A stretch of DNA of 56,586 nucleotides from Bacteroidales bacterium (GTDB lineage Bacteria; Bacteroidota; Bacteroidia; Bacteroidales; JACABE01), in contig JAHEYQ010000030.1 of assembly GCA_023251515.1 (NCBI GenBank), forward strand, positions 1 to 56,586. Direction: 5' to 3'. The position numbers were made by a program, and so were the translations under genes. How positions within the stretch are numbered: position 1 is the first letter of the stretch; every line of letters begins with the position of its first letter. Below are positions 35,328-44,693 of this stretch, piece after piece. The notes beneath the pieces were generated by a model. That model was not told the DNA's origin, did not search any database, and saw only the letters and a program-made list of their open reading frames with translations.

Positions 35328-36662
35328 ATGAATTATACTGAAAAATTAGAAAATGTTTCGGTTTTGGGTGCTGCCGGCAAAATGGGTAGTGGCATTCTTT
35401 TACTTACGGCACTTGAAATGGCTGATTTAAGTATGAAACCCGAAAATAAAGACAAAAGTTTTGTATTAAATGCAGTAGATGTATCAAGCGAGGCTTTAAT
35501 CGGATTGATGAAATACATCAAAAGTCAGGTGCTGAAAGCTGCTGAGAAAAAAGTAAATCAGTTGCGGAGTTTTTATGCAAATCGTCATGATTTGATTGAA
35601 AACAGTGAAATTATCAATGAATATATACATGATGTATTGTTGATTATTCGTCCAAGTACCAATCTGGAAGTTACTTACAATTCAACTTTGATATTTGAAG
35701 CCATAAAAGAAGATCCTGATTTAAAAGCAAAAATATTTTCGCAAATCAATCAAAATAGCAAACATCAGCCTTGGTTTTTTACCAATACATCATCTATTCC
35801 GATAAGCGAATTAGATAAAAAAGCCGGTTTAAACGGCAGGGTATTGGGAGTTCATTTTTATAATCCACCTGCTGTTCAGAAGTTAGTTGAAATAATTAAA
35901 GCAGAAAATACATTGCCCGAATTACATGAGTTCGCAGTTTTGTTTTCAAAAAATCTTAGAAAAACGGTAGTTCCTTCACACGATTTTGCTGGTTTTATAG
36001 GCAACGGACATTTTATGCGCGATGCTTTATACGGAATACAGCAAGCAGAAATGCTTACAAAAGAGTATTCGTTTGCACAGTCAGTTTATATGATAAACAA
36101 AGTAAGTCAGGATTTCTTAATTCGTCCGATGGGGATATTTCAATTAATTGATTATGTTGGAATTGATGTTTGTAGCTATATTATGAGTGTAATGAATCCT
36201 TATTTGCCAAACGAAGATTTGCATAGTAATTTGCTGGATAAAATGTTGGAATTGGGAGTAAGAGGCGGACAACATTCTGATGGTTCTCAAAAAGATGGTT
36301 TCCTCAAATACGAAAAAGGAAAACCTACTGCCATATATGATATTAATTCAAAATCTTATATCGAAATTGCATCATTACAAGCAGATTGTGATACAAAACT
36401 GGGAAATTTGCCACAGAGTGTAAAACCATGGAAAGCTGTAGTAGGTAAGCCAATGGATGAATTCTACAAAACTTATTTCTCTGAATTAAAAGGCATGAAA
36501 ACCATGGGAGCCGAAATTGCTGTTAAGTATTTCCTCCGTTCGAAAGCCATTTCAGAAAAACTCGTAGCAGACAAAGTTGCATTTACAGATGAAGATGTAA
36601 ACACCGTTTTGAAAACCGGATTTTTCCATGCTTATGGTCCAATCAATAATTATATGAATTAA
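35328..36662 (+). CDS. 3-hydroxyacyl-CoA dehydrogenase family protein
   Basis: 444 residues. An NAD-binding Rossmann fold lies at the N-terminus (VSVLGAAGKMGSGILLLTAL). The catalytic histidine is in GVHFYNPPAVQKLVEI (about residue 183), with the family's Asn-Pro-Pro variant. It would oxidise 3-hydroxyacyl-CoA to 3-ketoacyl-CoA with NAD+. The protein is much longer than the usual 280-residue 3-hydroxybutyryl-CoA dehydrogenase and has an insertion of about 60 residues between the Rossmann GxGxxG and the catalytic region, plus an extended C-terminal domain. It is followed 16 bp later by the thiolase. Confidence 0.85.
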   Translation: MNYTEKLENVSVLGAAGKMGSGILLLTALEMADLSMKPENKDKSFVLNAVDVSSEALIGLMKYIKSQVLKAAEKKVNQLRSFYANRHDLIENSEIINEYIHDVLLIIRPSTNLEVTYNSTLIFEAIKEDPDLKAKIFSQINQNSKHQPWFFTNTSSIPISELDKKAGLNGRVLGVHFYNPPAVQKLVEIIKAENTLPELHEFAVLFSKNLRKTVVPSHDFAGFIGNGHFMRDALYGIQQAEMLTKEYSFAQSVYMINKVSQDFLIRPMGIFQLIDYVGIDVCSYIMSVMNPYLPNEDLHSNLLDKMLELGVRGGQHSDGSQKDGFLKYEKGKPTAIYDINSKSYIEIASLQADCDTKLGNLPQSVKPWKAVVGKPMDEFYKTYFSELKGMKTMGAEIAVKYFLRSKAISEKLVADKVAFTDEDVNTVLKTGFFHAYGPINNYMN

Positions 36663-36678
36663 TAAAGAGAAAAGTATC

Positions 36679-37923
36679 ATGCAGAAATTAAGAAAAAAAA
36701 TATATATGGTAGCCGGTTACAATACCATTTCGATGGGAACCGGAAGAAAAGAATTTAATCCGAAAAAAGAGCGTCCGGGTTTGGAAGAATATATGAAAGA
36801 AGCCGGACAGGCAGTACTGCAGAAAATAGGTGGTGCTCAGAATGTGGATGAAGGTGTAATTGGTAATTTTATAGCTTCACGTTTTAATCGTCAGGCAAAT
36901 ATGGCTGCTTTTTTCCCTTATATCGATGAAGGTTTGCGTCATAAACCTGCTGTAAGGGTAGAAGGTGCATGTGCTACCGGTGCGTTGGCATTGGTAACGG
37001 GTATTCGCTCAATACTTGCCGAAACCGCTGATGTGGTTTTAGTTGTGGGAGTTGAAGTTCAGAATACCGTAAAAGCTATTTACTGTGCCGATTATCTGGC
37101 AGCAGCCGGATGGGCAAAAGAACGTAAAGATGGTCATGCTTATTTCTTCCCTGGCAAGTTCAACGACAGAGCCAAAGTTTATTACGAAAGATTTGGTAAA
37201 GAAAAAACCCGTATGGCTATGGCAAAATGGTTTGTAAATGCAGTAGAAAATGCCCGTCTTTGTCCTACAGCTCAGGAGCATCACAATACAAACAAAGATC
37301 TGAATGCATTGGGAATGATGGAACCAAATGGCAGAAGCTTTTTAGATAGTATCAATGTTTTCGATTGTTCAAAAGTTTCAGACGGTGCATCTGCAATTGC
37401 AGTGGTATCGGAAGAAGGATTGAAAAGATGCGGTATTCCTAAAAATCAGGCTATTGAAATAATAGGATTTGCTCAGGCAGAAGAAGATATAACCAAAGCA
37501 CCAGACGATTTTACCATATTGTCAACAACAAAAGCTACTGTACAGAAAGCATTCGAAAATGCAGGTATTACCAAAGAACAACTGGCAACGGTTGAATGTC
37601 ATGATTGTTTCTCAATTGCCGGTATTATGGCTACAGAAGCTATTGGTTTTGCTGAACATGGCAAAGGACCTGATTTTGTGCTGGAAGGTCATACCTCACG
37701 TGGTGGAAAAATTCCATTTAACACAACAGGTGGACTTATAGGTTGGGGACATCCAACAGGTGCAACAGGAGTACATCAGGCTGTTACAATCTGGGAACAA
37801 CTTACCGGAAATGCTGGCGATGCTCAGATTCAGATTCCTGCCGATAGACCTTATGGCATGACCATAAATATGGGTGGCGACGACAAAAGTCTGGTTTCAA
37901 TTATTTACAAAAAAGCAGAATAA
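36679..37923 (+). CDS. Thiolase (acetyl-CoA acetyltransferase, SCP-x-like)
   Basis: 414 residues. The nucleophile is Cys98 in RVEGACATGALAL; the C-terminal active-site segment is VECHDCFSIAGIMATEAIG (about 310), and GGLIGWGHPTGATGVHQAV (about 353) has the conserved GHPxGxTG histidine. The pattern is that of thiolase-like SCP-x enzymes. It cleaves 3-ketoacyl-CoA to acetyl-CoA and a shorter acyl-CoA, or condenses two acyl-CoAs. It lies between the HCDH and the NMO-like gene with 16-17 bp spacing. Confidence 0.88.
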   Translation: MQKLRKKIYMVAGYNTISMGTGRKEFNPKKERPGLEEYMKEAGQAVLQKIGGAQNVDEGVIGNFIASRFNRQANMAAFFPYIDEGLRHKPAVRVEGACATGALALVTGIRSILAETADVVLVVGVEVQNTVKAIYCADYLAAAGWAKERKDGHAYFFPGKFNDRAKVYYERFGKEKTRMAMAKWFVNAVENARLCPTAQEHHNTNKDLNALGMMEPNGRSFLDSINVFDCSKVSDGASAIAVVSEEGLKRCGIPKNQAIEIIGFAQAEEDITKAPDDFTILSTTKATVQKAFENAGITKEQLATVECHDCFSIAGIMATEAIGFAEHGKGPDFVLEGHTSRGGKIPFNTTGGLIGWGHPTGATGVHQAVTIWEQLTGNAGDAQIQIPADRPYGMTINMGGDDKSLVSIIYKKAE

Positions 37924-37940
37924 AAAAACATTTTCTGATA

Positions 37941-38885
37941 ATGAACCGGATTTGCGATTTATTCAATATTAAATATCCAATTGTACAGGGTGGAATGATT
38001 TGGTGCAGTGGCTGGGAACTGGCTGCTGCCGTCAGCAATGCCGGAGGATTGGGATTAATAGGTTCAGGTTCAATGAAACCCGATGTACTTCAGCAACACA
38101 TCAGAAAATGCAAAGCAGCTACTGATAAAGCTTTTGGTGTAAATATTCCTTTGCTTTTTCATGGTAATGAAGAGGTTTTTAAAATTCTGATTGACGAAGG
38201 TGTGAAAATAGTTTTTACATCAGCAGGCAACCCGGCAAAATGGACTCCTTTTCTGAAAGAAAACGGAATTACAGTAGTTCATGTAGTTGCCAATATTAAA
38301 TCTGCTGTTAAATGTGAAGATTCCGGTGTAGATGCAATTGTGGCTGAGGGTTTTGAAGCTGGCGGACACAATGGTAGAGAGGAAACAACCACGATGGTTT
38401 TAATTCAGCAGATTAAGCAACAAATTTCAATTCCATTAATTGCTGCAGGTGGTATTGCTACCGGTAGGGGAATGCTTGCGGCCATGGCTTTAGGTGCTGA
38501 TGGTGTGCAGATTGGAAGTAGATTTGCTGCAACTACAGAATCTTCAGCACATGAGAACTTTAAAAAACAGATACTCGAAACTGGTGATGGTGGTACTTTG
38601 CTTTCGATGAAGAAATTAATGCCTGTCCGCTTAATTAAAAACAAGTTTTTTAAGGATATGGAAAGTCTTGAAAACTCTGGTGCAACATCAGAACAAATTG
38701 CTGATTTGTTAGGCAAAGGTCGTTCAAAGCGGGGTATGTTTGAAGGCGAACTTGAAGAAGGTGAACTTGAAATCGGACAAATTGCTGCAATAATTAATGA
38801 TATAAAACCTGCTGCCAATGTTGTAGAAGATATAATGCAAGCGTTTTATTCAGCAAAAAATGAATTAATTAAAATGGCTTTCTGA
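37941..38885 (+). CDS. FMN-dependent NMO/FabK-like flavoprotein
   Basis: 314 residues, TIM barrel. FMN phosphate loop and start IVQGGMIWCSGWELAAAVSN, glycines GGLGLIGSGSM (about 34-44), then AEGFEAGGHNG (about 137) and AAGGIATGRGMLAAMALGAD (about 173). These match nitronate monooxygenases and the related enoyl-ACP reductase FabK, which cannot be told apart by eye. Within this cluster it may act on an enoyl- or acyl-CoA intermediate, but that is an inference. Its stop codon overlaps the next ATG (TGATG). Confidence 0.82.
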   Translation: MNRICDLFNIKYPIVQGGMIWCSGWELAAAVSNAGGLGLIGSGSMKPDVLQQHIRKCKAATDKAFGVNIPLLFHGNEEVFKILIDEGVKIVFTSAGNPAKWTPFLKENGITVVHVVANIKSAVKCEDSGVDAIVAEGFEAGGHNGREETTTMVLIQQIKQQISIPLIAAGGIATGRGMLAAMALGADGVQIGSRFAATTESSAHENFKKQILETGDGGTLLSMKKLMPVRLIKNKFFKDMESLENSGATSEQIADLLGKGRSKRGMFEGELEEGELEIGQIAAIINDIKPAANVVEDIMQAFYSAKNELIKMAF

Positions 38886-39673
38886 TGCAAATTGAAGTTA
38901 GCGGACATATTATCAATTATGAATTTATCAACAATCATTTGATTGAATCTGATAAAGCTATATTGGTTTTTTTGCATGATGGACTTGGAAGTATTGCACA
39001 AATGAAAGATTATCCGCAAAAAATTTGTGATTCTCTGAATTTGGCCGGAATTATTTATGATAGAATTGGTTATGGTTTATCTTCGGTTCGAAAACGCAAA
39101 TTTAATACTTCATATCTTCATGACGAAGCTATGATTTATTTGCCGGAATTACTTCATAATCTGGGAATTGATAATAAATTAATTTTAGTGGGTCATAGCG
39201 ATGGAGCTACAATTGCTTTGCTTTTTGCTTCATTTTTTCCATCAAAAGTATTAGCTGTTGTTTCAGAAGCTTCTCATGTGATAGTGGAAGATATTACTGT
39301 TGAAGGAATTCGCAATGTTAAGGAATCCTATCATTCAAATCCGGCTTTATTAAAAGGTTTGCAAAAATATCATGGTGAAAAGACTTCAGGCTTATTAAAA
39401 AACTGGATAAATCTTTGGTTAACAGATAATATTAAAATCTGGAACATCATCAGAAATCTGAAAAATATAAATATTCCGGTTTTGGCAATTCAAGGCGAAA
39501 ATGATGAGTTTGGAAGTTATAAACAATTAGAAACCATCAAAGACAATGTAAATGCGGAAGTTGAGATTCTCTATATTTCAGATTGCGGTCATTTCCCTCA
39601 TTTCGAAAAGGAAACAGAGGTAAATAAGAAAGTAACAGAATTTATTAAAAAAAATTACAATAAAAGTTTTTAA
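38885..39673 (+). CDS. Alpha/beta hydrolase
   Basis: 262 residues. Oxyanion region FLHDGLGSIAQMKDYPQKI (about residues 28-46), nucleophile elbow GHSDGATIAL (Ser near 100), acid in GENDEFGSY and the C-terminal histidine in SDCGHFPHFE (near 240). It could be a thioesterase or esterase that releases an acid from CoA or acts on another ester of this pathway; substrate is not inferable. Overlaps the preceding gene by one base, so it is surely in the operon. Confidence 0.85.
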   Translation: MQIEVSGHIINYEFINNHLIESDKAILVFLHDGLGSIAQMKDYPQKICDSLNLAGIIYDRIGYGLSSVRKRKFNTSYLHDEAMIYLPELLHNLGIDNKLILVGHSDGATIALLFASFFPSKVLAVVSEASHVIVEDITVEGIRNVKESYHSNPALLKGLQKYHGEKTSGLLKNWINLWLTDNIKIWNIIRNLKNINIPVLAIQGENDEFGSYKQLETIKDNVNAEVEILYISDCGHFPHFEKETEVNKKVTEFIKKNYNKSF

Positions 39674-39678
39674 AACAC

Positions 39679-39711
39679 AAACCTGACAGGTTTTTAAAAC
39701 CTTACAGGTTT
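39679..39711 (+). terminator. Hairpin AACCTGACAGGTTTT between hydrolase and acyl-CoA dehydrogenase
   Basis: ACCTGACAGG (39681-39690) is followed by TTTTTAAAACC and CTTACAGGTT (39701-39710); AAACCTG/CAGGTTT arms pair imperfectly. It resembles the 30776-30814 terminator but lacks a clean T tail, so readthrough into the next gene is possible. Confidence 0.55.
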
Positions 39712-39764
39712 ATATAACGAAAAAGAAAACAAACAATTAAAAATTATATTAAACAATTACAATT

Positions 39765-40904
39765 ATGGATTTTAATTTTACTGAAGAACAATTAATGATT
39801 CAGCAGGCTGCTAAAGACTTTGCTGAAAGGGAATTATTAGTTGATGTAATCGAAAGAGATGATAATGCGGTGCAATCGGCATCTCATATTAAGAAACTGG
39901 CAGAATTGGGTTTTTTAGGAATGATGACCGACCCCAAATACGATGGTGGAGGAATGGATACGGTTTCGTACGTATTGGCAATGGAAGAAATTTCAAAAGT
40001 TGATGCATCAATAAGTGTATTGATGTCTGTTTGCAATTCGTTGGTTAACTGGGGATTGGAAAATTTTGCAAACGAATTTCAAAAAGAAAAATATTTAAAA
40101 CCATTGGCAAGAGGTGAAAAAATTGGTGCTTTTCTGCTTTCAGAACCCGAAGCTGGTTCTGATGCAACTTCTCAGCGTACAACAGCTGAAGATAAAGGAG
40201 ATTACTATCTTTTTAATGGTACTAAAAACTGGATAACCAATGCACATCTTGCATCAACTTATTTGGTTATTGCTCAGACCTATCCTGACAAAAAGCACAA
40301 GGGAATTAATGCTTTTATCGTTGATAAAGATACACCGGGTATTACTTTGGGACCACACGAAAACAAAATGGGAATGCGTGCATCAGATACACATTCAGTG
40401 ATGTTTAACGATGTAAAAGTTCCTAAAGAAAACAGAATAGGAGAGGACGGATTTGGGTTTACTTTTGCAATGAAAACATTGGATGGTGGCAGAATCGGTA
40501 TTGCTTCACAGGCATTGGGAATAGCTTCAGGTGCTTTTGAACGTGCTTTGAAATATTCAAGAGAACGCAAAGCTTTTGGTACCGAAATTTTTAATCATCA
40601 GTCAGTTGCATTCAAATTATCTGATATGGCTGTAAAAATAGAAAATGCCCGTAACCTTTGTTTGAAAGCTGCATGGCTTAAAGATCAGCATTTACCTTAT
40701 GGAACAGCCAGTGCTATGGCAAAACAATATTGTGCTGATATTGCAATGGAAGTTACAACAGAAGCTGTTCAGATTCATGGAGGTTATGGCTATGTAAAAG
40801 AATATCACGTTGAAAGATTGATGCGTGAAGCCAAATTAACTCAGATTTATGAAGGCACTTCTGAAGTTCAAAAAATAATTATTTCAAGAAGTTTGCTTAA
40901 ATAG
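39765..40904 (+). CDS. Acyl-CoA dehydrogenase (short-chain, butyryl-CoA dehydrogenase-like)
   Basis: 379 residues, the size of short-chain acyl-CoA dehydrogenases. The FAD/substrate segments include FLLSEPEAGSDATSQRTTAE and WITNAHLASTYLV (about 125-165); the catalytic base is Glu363 in IYEGTSEVQKIIISRSLLK, the position used by short-chain butyryl-CoA dehydrogenases. It oxidises acyl-CoA to enoyl-CoA and passes electrons to Etf, encoded downstream. A hairpin precedes it and an inverted-repeat element follows, so it may also be transcribed on its own. Confidence 0.94.
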   Translation: MDFNFTEEQLMIQQAAKDFAERELLVDVIERDDNAVQSASHIKKLAELGFLGMMTDPKYDGGGMDTVSYVLAMEEISKVDASISVLMSVCNSLVNWGLENFANEFQKEKYLKPLARGEKIGAFLLSEPEAGSDATSQRTTAEDKGDYYLFNGTKNWITNAHLASTYLVIAQTYPDKKHKGINAFIVDKDTPGITLGPHENKMGMRASDTHSVMFNDVKVPKENRIGEDGFGFTFAMKTLDGGRIGIASQALGIASGAFERALKYSRERKAFGTEIFNHQSVAFKLSDMAVKIENARNLCLKAAWLKDQHLPYGTASAMAKQYCADIAMEVTTEAVQIHGGYGYVKEYHVERLMREAKLTQIYEGTSEVQKIIISRSLLK

Positions 40905-40906
40905 TT

Positions 40907-41003
40907 GGAAGACCGAAGTTAGCTTCGTAATTCAATTTTTTCAAATATTAAATAATCATCAGAAGTTAATAAGTTTGTTGACGGGGTTTTACTTCGGTCT
41001 TCC
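40907..41003. repeat. Inverted-repeat element with 13-bp arms
   Basis: GGAAGACCGAAGT (40907-40919) and its perfect complement ACTTCGGTCTTCC (40991-41003) bracket 71 bases. It lies wholly in the gap between the acyl-CoA dehydrogenase and etfB. A small MITE-like or repeat hairpin; it encodes nothing. Confidence 0.75.
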
Positions 41004-41033
41004 GGCTTCAATCTTCTGATTAAAAAATTAAAC

Positions 41034-41780
41034 ATGAAAATACTAGTATGTATAAATAATGTACCCGATACGACAACAAAAATAAAATTTGTTGATAATA
41101 AGGCGTTTGATTCCGCCGGGGTACAATGGATTATAAATCCATGGGATGAGTTAACGCTTACCAGAGCAATAGAAATGAAAGAAACACAGCCGGCAGATAT
41201 TGAGTCTGTTACTGTAATAAATGTGGGTCGTGCGGATGCTGAAGCAAGTATCAGAAAAGCACTGGCTATAGGAGCTGATAATGGAATCAGAATTAATTCT
41301 GATACAAGTGATTCATATTCAGTTGCATTTCAATTATCAGAATATATTGCCAAAGAAAAATATGATATTATCTTTTGTGGTATCGAATCAAGCGATTACA
41401 ATGGCGGAAGCGTAGGAGGGATGTTGGCTGAGTTTTTGGCAATACCTTCTGTTTCTTCAGTTTCAATGTTTGAAATTAAAGATGGTAAAGTTGTGGTAAA
41501 ACGCGAAATTGATGGAGGAAACGAAACGCTTTCAGTTCAAACACCTTTTGTTTTAATTGGTCAGAAAGGTATTGCGATTGAACCAAAAATACCATCAATG
41601 CGAGGCATAATGACCGCCAGAACAAAGCAGCTGACTGTGGTAGAAGGCGTAGCTTGTAATCAATTGATTGAATTTGTCGATTTTGATTTGCCAAAAGCAA
41701 AAGCAGCATGTAGAAAAATTGATGCTGAAAATGTAAAGGAATTGATTGATTTATTGCATAATGAAGCTAAAGTTATATAA
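41034..41780 (+). CDS. etfB: Electron transfer flavoprotein subunit beta
   Basis: 248 residues. MKILVCINNVPDTTTKIKF at the start and INPWDELTLTRAIEMKE (about residues 35-51) are EtfB signatures. The nucleotide-binding loop in the middle reads GIESSDYNGGSVGG rather than the GDTAQVGP-type sequence of electron-bifurcating EtfB, so a plain one-FAD/AMP Etf is more likely. It accepts electrons from acyl-CoA dehydrogenase with EtfA, encoded 17 bp downstream. The acceptor of the Etf electrons is not in this window. Confidence 0.92.
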   Translation: MKILVCINNVPDTTTKIKFVDNKAFDSAGVQWIINPWDELTLTRAIEMKETQPADIESVTVINVGRADAEASIRKALAIGADNGIRINSDTSDSYSVAFQLSEYIAKEKYDIIFCGIESSDYNGGSVGGMLAEFLAIPSVSSVSMFEIKDGKVVVKREIDGGNETLSVQTPFVLIGQKGIAIEPKIPSMRGIMTARTKQLTVVEGVACNQLIEFVDFDLPKAKAACRKIDAENVKELIDLLHNEAKVI

Positions 41781-41797
41781 TTAAAAAATAAGAAAAT

Positions 41798-42766
41798 ATG
41801 TCAGTACTAGTATATACCGAAAATTGGGATGGTAAATTTAAAAAACTATCCTTCGAATTGATTTCTTATGGAAAAGAATTATCAAAAAAACTAAATACAG
41901 AATTAGTAGCTTTGAGTATCGGAAATGTTGCAGAATCTGAATTACAAAAGCTTGCGCTTTATGGTGCCGATCGCATTATAAATGTAAACAAAAGCGAATT
42001 GTCGTTTTTTGATGCTCAGCTTTATAATTCTGTTCTTGCTAAGGTTACTGAAAGTGTAGGTGCAAAACTTATACTTTTTGCTCATAATAATACAGGAAAA
42101 GCTCTGTCGCCACGTTTGTCTGTTAGTTTAAAAGCTGGTTTGGCCACAGCGGTAATAGCGCAGCCGGATTTAACAAACGGGTTTATAATCCGAAAGAAAG
42201 TGTTTACATCTAAAGCTTTTGCAAATATTAAAATTAATTCAGATATTAAAATTCTGAGTTTATTACAAAATTCATTTGGTTTGCTTGAGGATCCAAAAAA
42301 TGCAGTAATTGAAAGTTTTGATACCGATATGGATTTTTCTGATCAAAAGTGCAAATTAATGGATGTAAATAAAGTATCAGGAAAATTAATATTAACTGAT
42401 GCTGATATTGTAGTTTCAGGTGGAAGAGGAATGAAAGGTCCCGAAAACTGGGGTCCCATTGAAGAACTCGCTTCATTACTTGGAGCTGCAACAGCCTGTT
42501 CGCGTCCTGTAGCTGATGAACATTGGCGTCCGCATGAAGAACATGTTGGTCAAACCGGTAAAGTTTTATCACCTTCACTTTATATAGCTTGTGGAATTTC
42601 AGGTGCTATTCAGCATTTGGGTGGAATCAGCAATTCAAAATATATTGTAGCAATTAATAAAGATCCGGAAGCTCCTATATTTGAAGCTGCTGATTATGGA
42701 ATTGTTGGTGATTTATCAAAAGTTTTACCCGATCTGATAACTGCTGTTAAAGAATTTAAAGCATAA
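41798..42766 (+). CDS. etfA: Electron transfer flavoprotein subunit alpha
   Basis: 322 residues. The C-terminal FAD-binding domain is complete: SGGRGMKGPENWGPIEELAS (about 205-224), ACSRPVADEHWRPHEEHVGQ, then TGKVLSPSLYIACGISGAIQ and HLGGISNSKYIVAINKDPEA. It carries the redox FAD of the Etf dimer. Last gene of the acyl-CoA oxidation cluster; a bidirectional terminator separates it from the convergent hydrogenase operon. Confidence 0.95.
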   Translation: MSVLVYTENWDGKFKKLSFELISYGKELSKKLNTELVALSIGNVAESELQKLALYGADRIINVNKSELSFFDAQLYNSVLAKVTESVGAKLILFAHNNTGKALSPRLSVSLKAGLATAVIAQPDLTNGFIIRKKVFTSKAFANIKINSDIKILSLLQNSFGLLEDPKNAVIESFDTDMDFSDQKCKLMDVNKVSGKLILTDADIVVSGGRGMKGPENWGPIEELASLLGAATACSRPVADEHWRPHEEHVGQTGKVLSPSLYIACGISGAIQHLGGISNSKYIVAINKDPEAPIFEAADYGIVGDLSKVLPDLITAVKEFKA

Positions 42767-42802
42767 ATAGTTTTGTGATTTTTTTTAAAAGTCCCTTTAT
42801 AT

Positions 42803-42838
42803 AAAAAAAAGCAGCCGGAAATTTCCGACTGCTTTTAT
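42803..42838. terminator. Convergent terminator between etfA and hydA
   Basis: AAAAGCAG-C-CGGAAA and TTTCCG-A-CTGCTTTT form a long stem with one internal mismatch, T-rich on both outer sides, serving etfA and the convergent hydA. Confidence 0.85.
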
Positions 42839-42870
42839 CATAATAAATTGTTTATTCAATTCAGATAGTT

Positions 42871-44661
42871 CTAGTATCTGATTCTCGGTTTATAGTGTGT
42901 ATGAAGTAAATCATGTGATTTATGACCAAGCGGTTCGCCCAGAAAATCTTTATAAATCTGAATTACTTCAGGATTTTCGTGCGATTTTCTTAATGGTAAA
43001 CCTTCATCTTCACCGTAAATAGCTTCAGCACGTTTTGAACGAATTTCCGGACTGGTAGGAATAGGTTGGCCTCCACCACCTAAGCAACCACCCGGACAAC
43101 CCATTACTTCAATAAAGTGATAATTTGCTTTTCCTTCTCTTACAGCTTTCATAAGTGTATTGGCATTATGCAAACCATGAGCAATTGCAACACTAAGTTC
43201 AGCTCCTTCAAGGAAACTCCATTCAGGTTTTACATCTTTAATCATTACTTTAGCCTCTTTTACGCCTTCAAAACCTCTTAGCGGCATAATATTTAAATTT
43301 GTAAAAGGAACTTCACGACCTGTAACTATTTCATAGGCAGTTCTTAAAGCCGCTTCCATTACACCACCGGTAGCACCAAAAATAACTGCAGCACCAGTTG
43401 AATTACCCATGATGCTGTCATAATGTTCATCTTCCAGTTTCATAAAATTGATACCTGCTTGCTTAACCATCATTGCCAATTCACGGGTAGTTAAAACGTA
43501 ATCAACGTCCTGATAACCACTGTCGCGCATTTCTGGTCTTCCGCATTCAAACTTCTTTGCAGTACAAGGCATTATCGAAACTGAAACCATATTTTTAGGA
43601 TCAATTCCTTTTTTCTTTGCATAATATGTTTTTGCTAATGCACCAAACATCTGTTGTGGTGATTTACAGGTAGATAAATTATCTAATAAATCAGGGAACA
43701 TATGTTCCTGAAATTTAATCCATCCCGGTGAACATGAAGTCATCATAGGTAAAGCTACTTTTTCTCCATCAACCAAAGCTTTTTTCAAGCGGGTTAATAA
43801 TTCTGTACCTTCTTCCATAATGGTTAAGTCGGCAGTAAAATCGGTATCCAGAACTGAATCAAAACCAATATGTTTTAGTGCAGCAACCATTTTTCCGGTA
43901 ACTCTTTCGCCTGGATCATAGCCTAGATCTTCACCCAAACCTATACGAACAGCTGGTGCAGTCTGAACAACAACATGTTTCAATGGATCATTAATGGCTT
44001 TCCAAACTTCTTCTATATATGTTCTTTCGGTTAAAGCACCGGTAGGGCAACGATTAATGCACTGACCACAATTGGTACAAACAACTTCATGCAAAGGTTT
44101 ATTCATGAAAGTTGAAATCTTTTGATGATCACCTTTTTTTACCACCGCAAGAGCACTAACAGATTGAAGTTCATCACAGGTTCTTACACATCTTTGACAG
44201 CGGATACATTTGCTATCATCTTTTGAAATTGAAGGTGATGATATATCAGCAATTTTATCTTTTGCTTTCACTAAATCAATAAATACATGGTCGCCAATGC
44301 GATATTCTGAAGCTAAATCCTGTAATTCGCAATGGCCGTTTTTAAAACATTTGGTACAATCGGCATTATGTTCAGATAATAATAATTCGATAACGTGTTT
44401 GCGTGCAGTTCTTACTTTTTCGCTGTTTGTCAATACTTCCATACCTTCTGATACAGGTGTGGCACATGAAGCAGCCAATAAACGTGCACCTTTTACTTCA
44501 ACTACACAAACCCTGCAATTACCAGCTACACTAAGATCTGGATGGTTGCAAAGTGTTGGAACATTGAAGTTTAATTTTTTAGCGGCATCCAGAATTGTAG
44601 TTCCTTCTTTAACTGATACCGGTATATTATTGATTTTTAGATTTACTAAATATTCGCTCAT
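42871..44661 (-). CDS. hydA: NAD-linked [FeFe]-hydrogenase catalytic subunit
   Basis: 596 residues. From the N-terminus: a [2Fe-2S] ferredoxin domain (Cys near 37, 48, 51, 66), a His-Cys [4Fe-4S] site (HNADCTKCFKNGHC), two [4Fe-4S] clusters (CIRCQRCVRTC; CTNCGQCINRC), then the H-cluster domain. H-cluster motifs: L1 TSCSPGWIKF, L2 MPCTAKKFECGRPEM, L3 EVMGCPGGCLGGGGQPIP. The C-terminus SHDLLHTHY is usual for trimeric NAD(H)-dependent enzymes; no extra C-terminal [2Fe-2S] domain is present. It makes or uses H2. Last gene of hydCBA, 32 bp after hydB. The H-cluster maturases HydEFG are not in the window. Confidence 0.95.
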   Translation of the reverse strand: MSEYLVNLKINNIPVSVKEGTTILDAAKKLNFNVPTLCNHPDLSVAGNCRVCVVEVKGARLLAASCATPVSEGMEVLTNSEKVRTARKHVIELLLSEHNADCTKCFKNGHCELQDLASEYRIGDHVFIDLVKAKDKIADISSPSISKDDSKCIRCQRCVRTCDELQSVSALAVVKKGDHQKISTFMNKPLHEVVCTNCGQCINRCPTGALTERTYIEEVWKAINDPLKHVVVQTAPAVRIGLGEDLGYDPGERVTGKMVAALKHIGFDSVLDTDFTADLTIMEEGTELLTRLKKALVDGEKVALPMMTSCSPGWIKFQEHMFPDLLDNLSTCKSPQQMFGALAKTYYAKKKGIDPKNMVSVSIMPCTAKKFECGRPEMRDSGYQDVDYVLTTRELAMMVKQAGINFMKLEDEHYDSIMGNSTGAAVIFGATGGVMEAALRTAYEIVTGREVPFTNLNIMPLRGFEGVKEAKVMIKDVKPEWSFLEGAELSVAIAHGLHNANTLMKAVREGKANYHFIEVMGCPGGCLGGGGQPIPTSPEIRSKRAEAIYGEDEGLPLRKSHENPEVIQIYKDFLGEPLGHKSHDLLHTHYKPRIRY

Positions 44662-44693
44662 TTTGTTTATTTTTTAATGTTTACAAATAAGTA

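Noticed and set aside
43715..43750. H-cluster L1 motif reads TSCSPGW and not TSCCPxW
   Set aside because: The serine form occurs, to my memory, in other NAD-linked trimeric hydrogenases, and L2 and L3 are complete; I do not regard the enzyme as defective. Alignment with HydA/HndD homologs would settle it.
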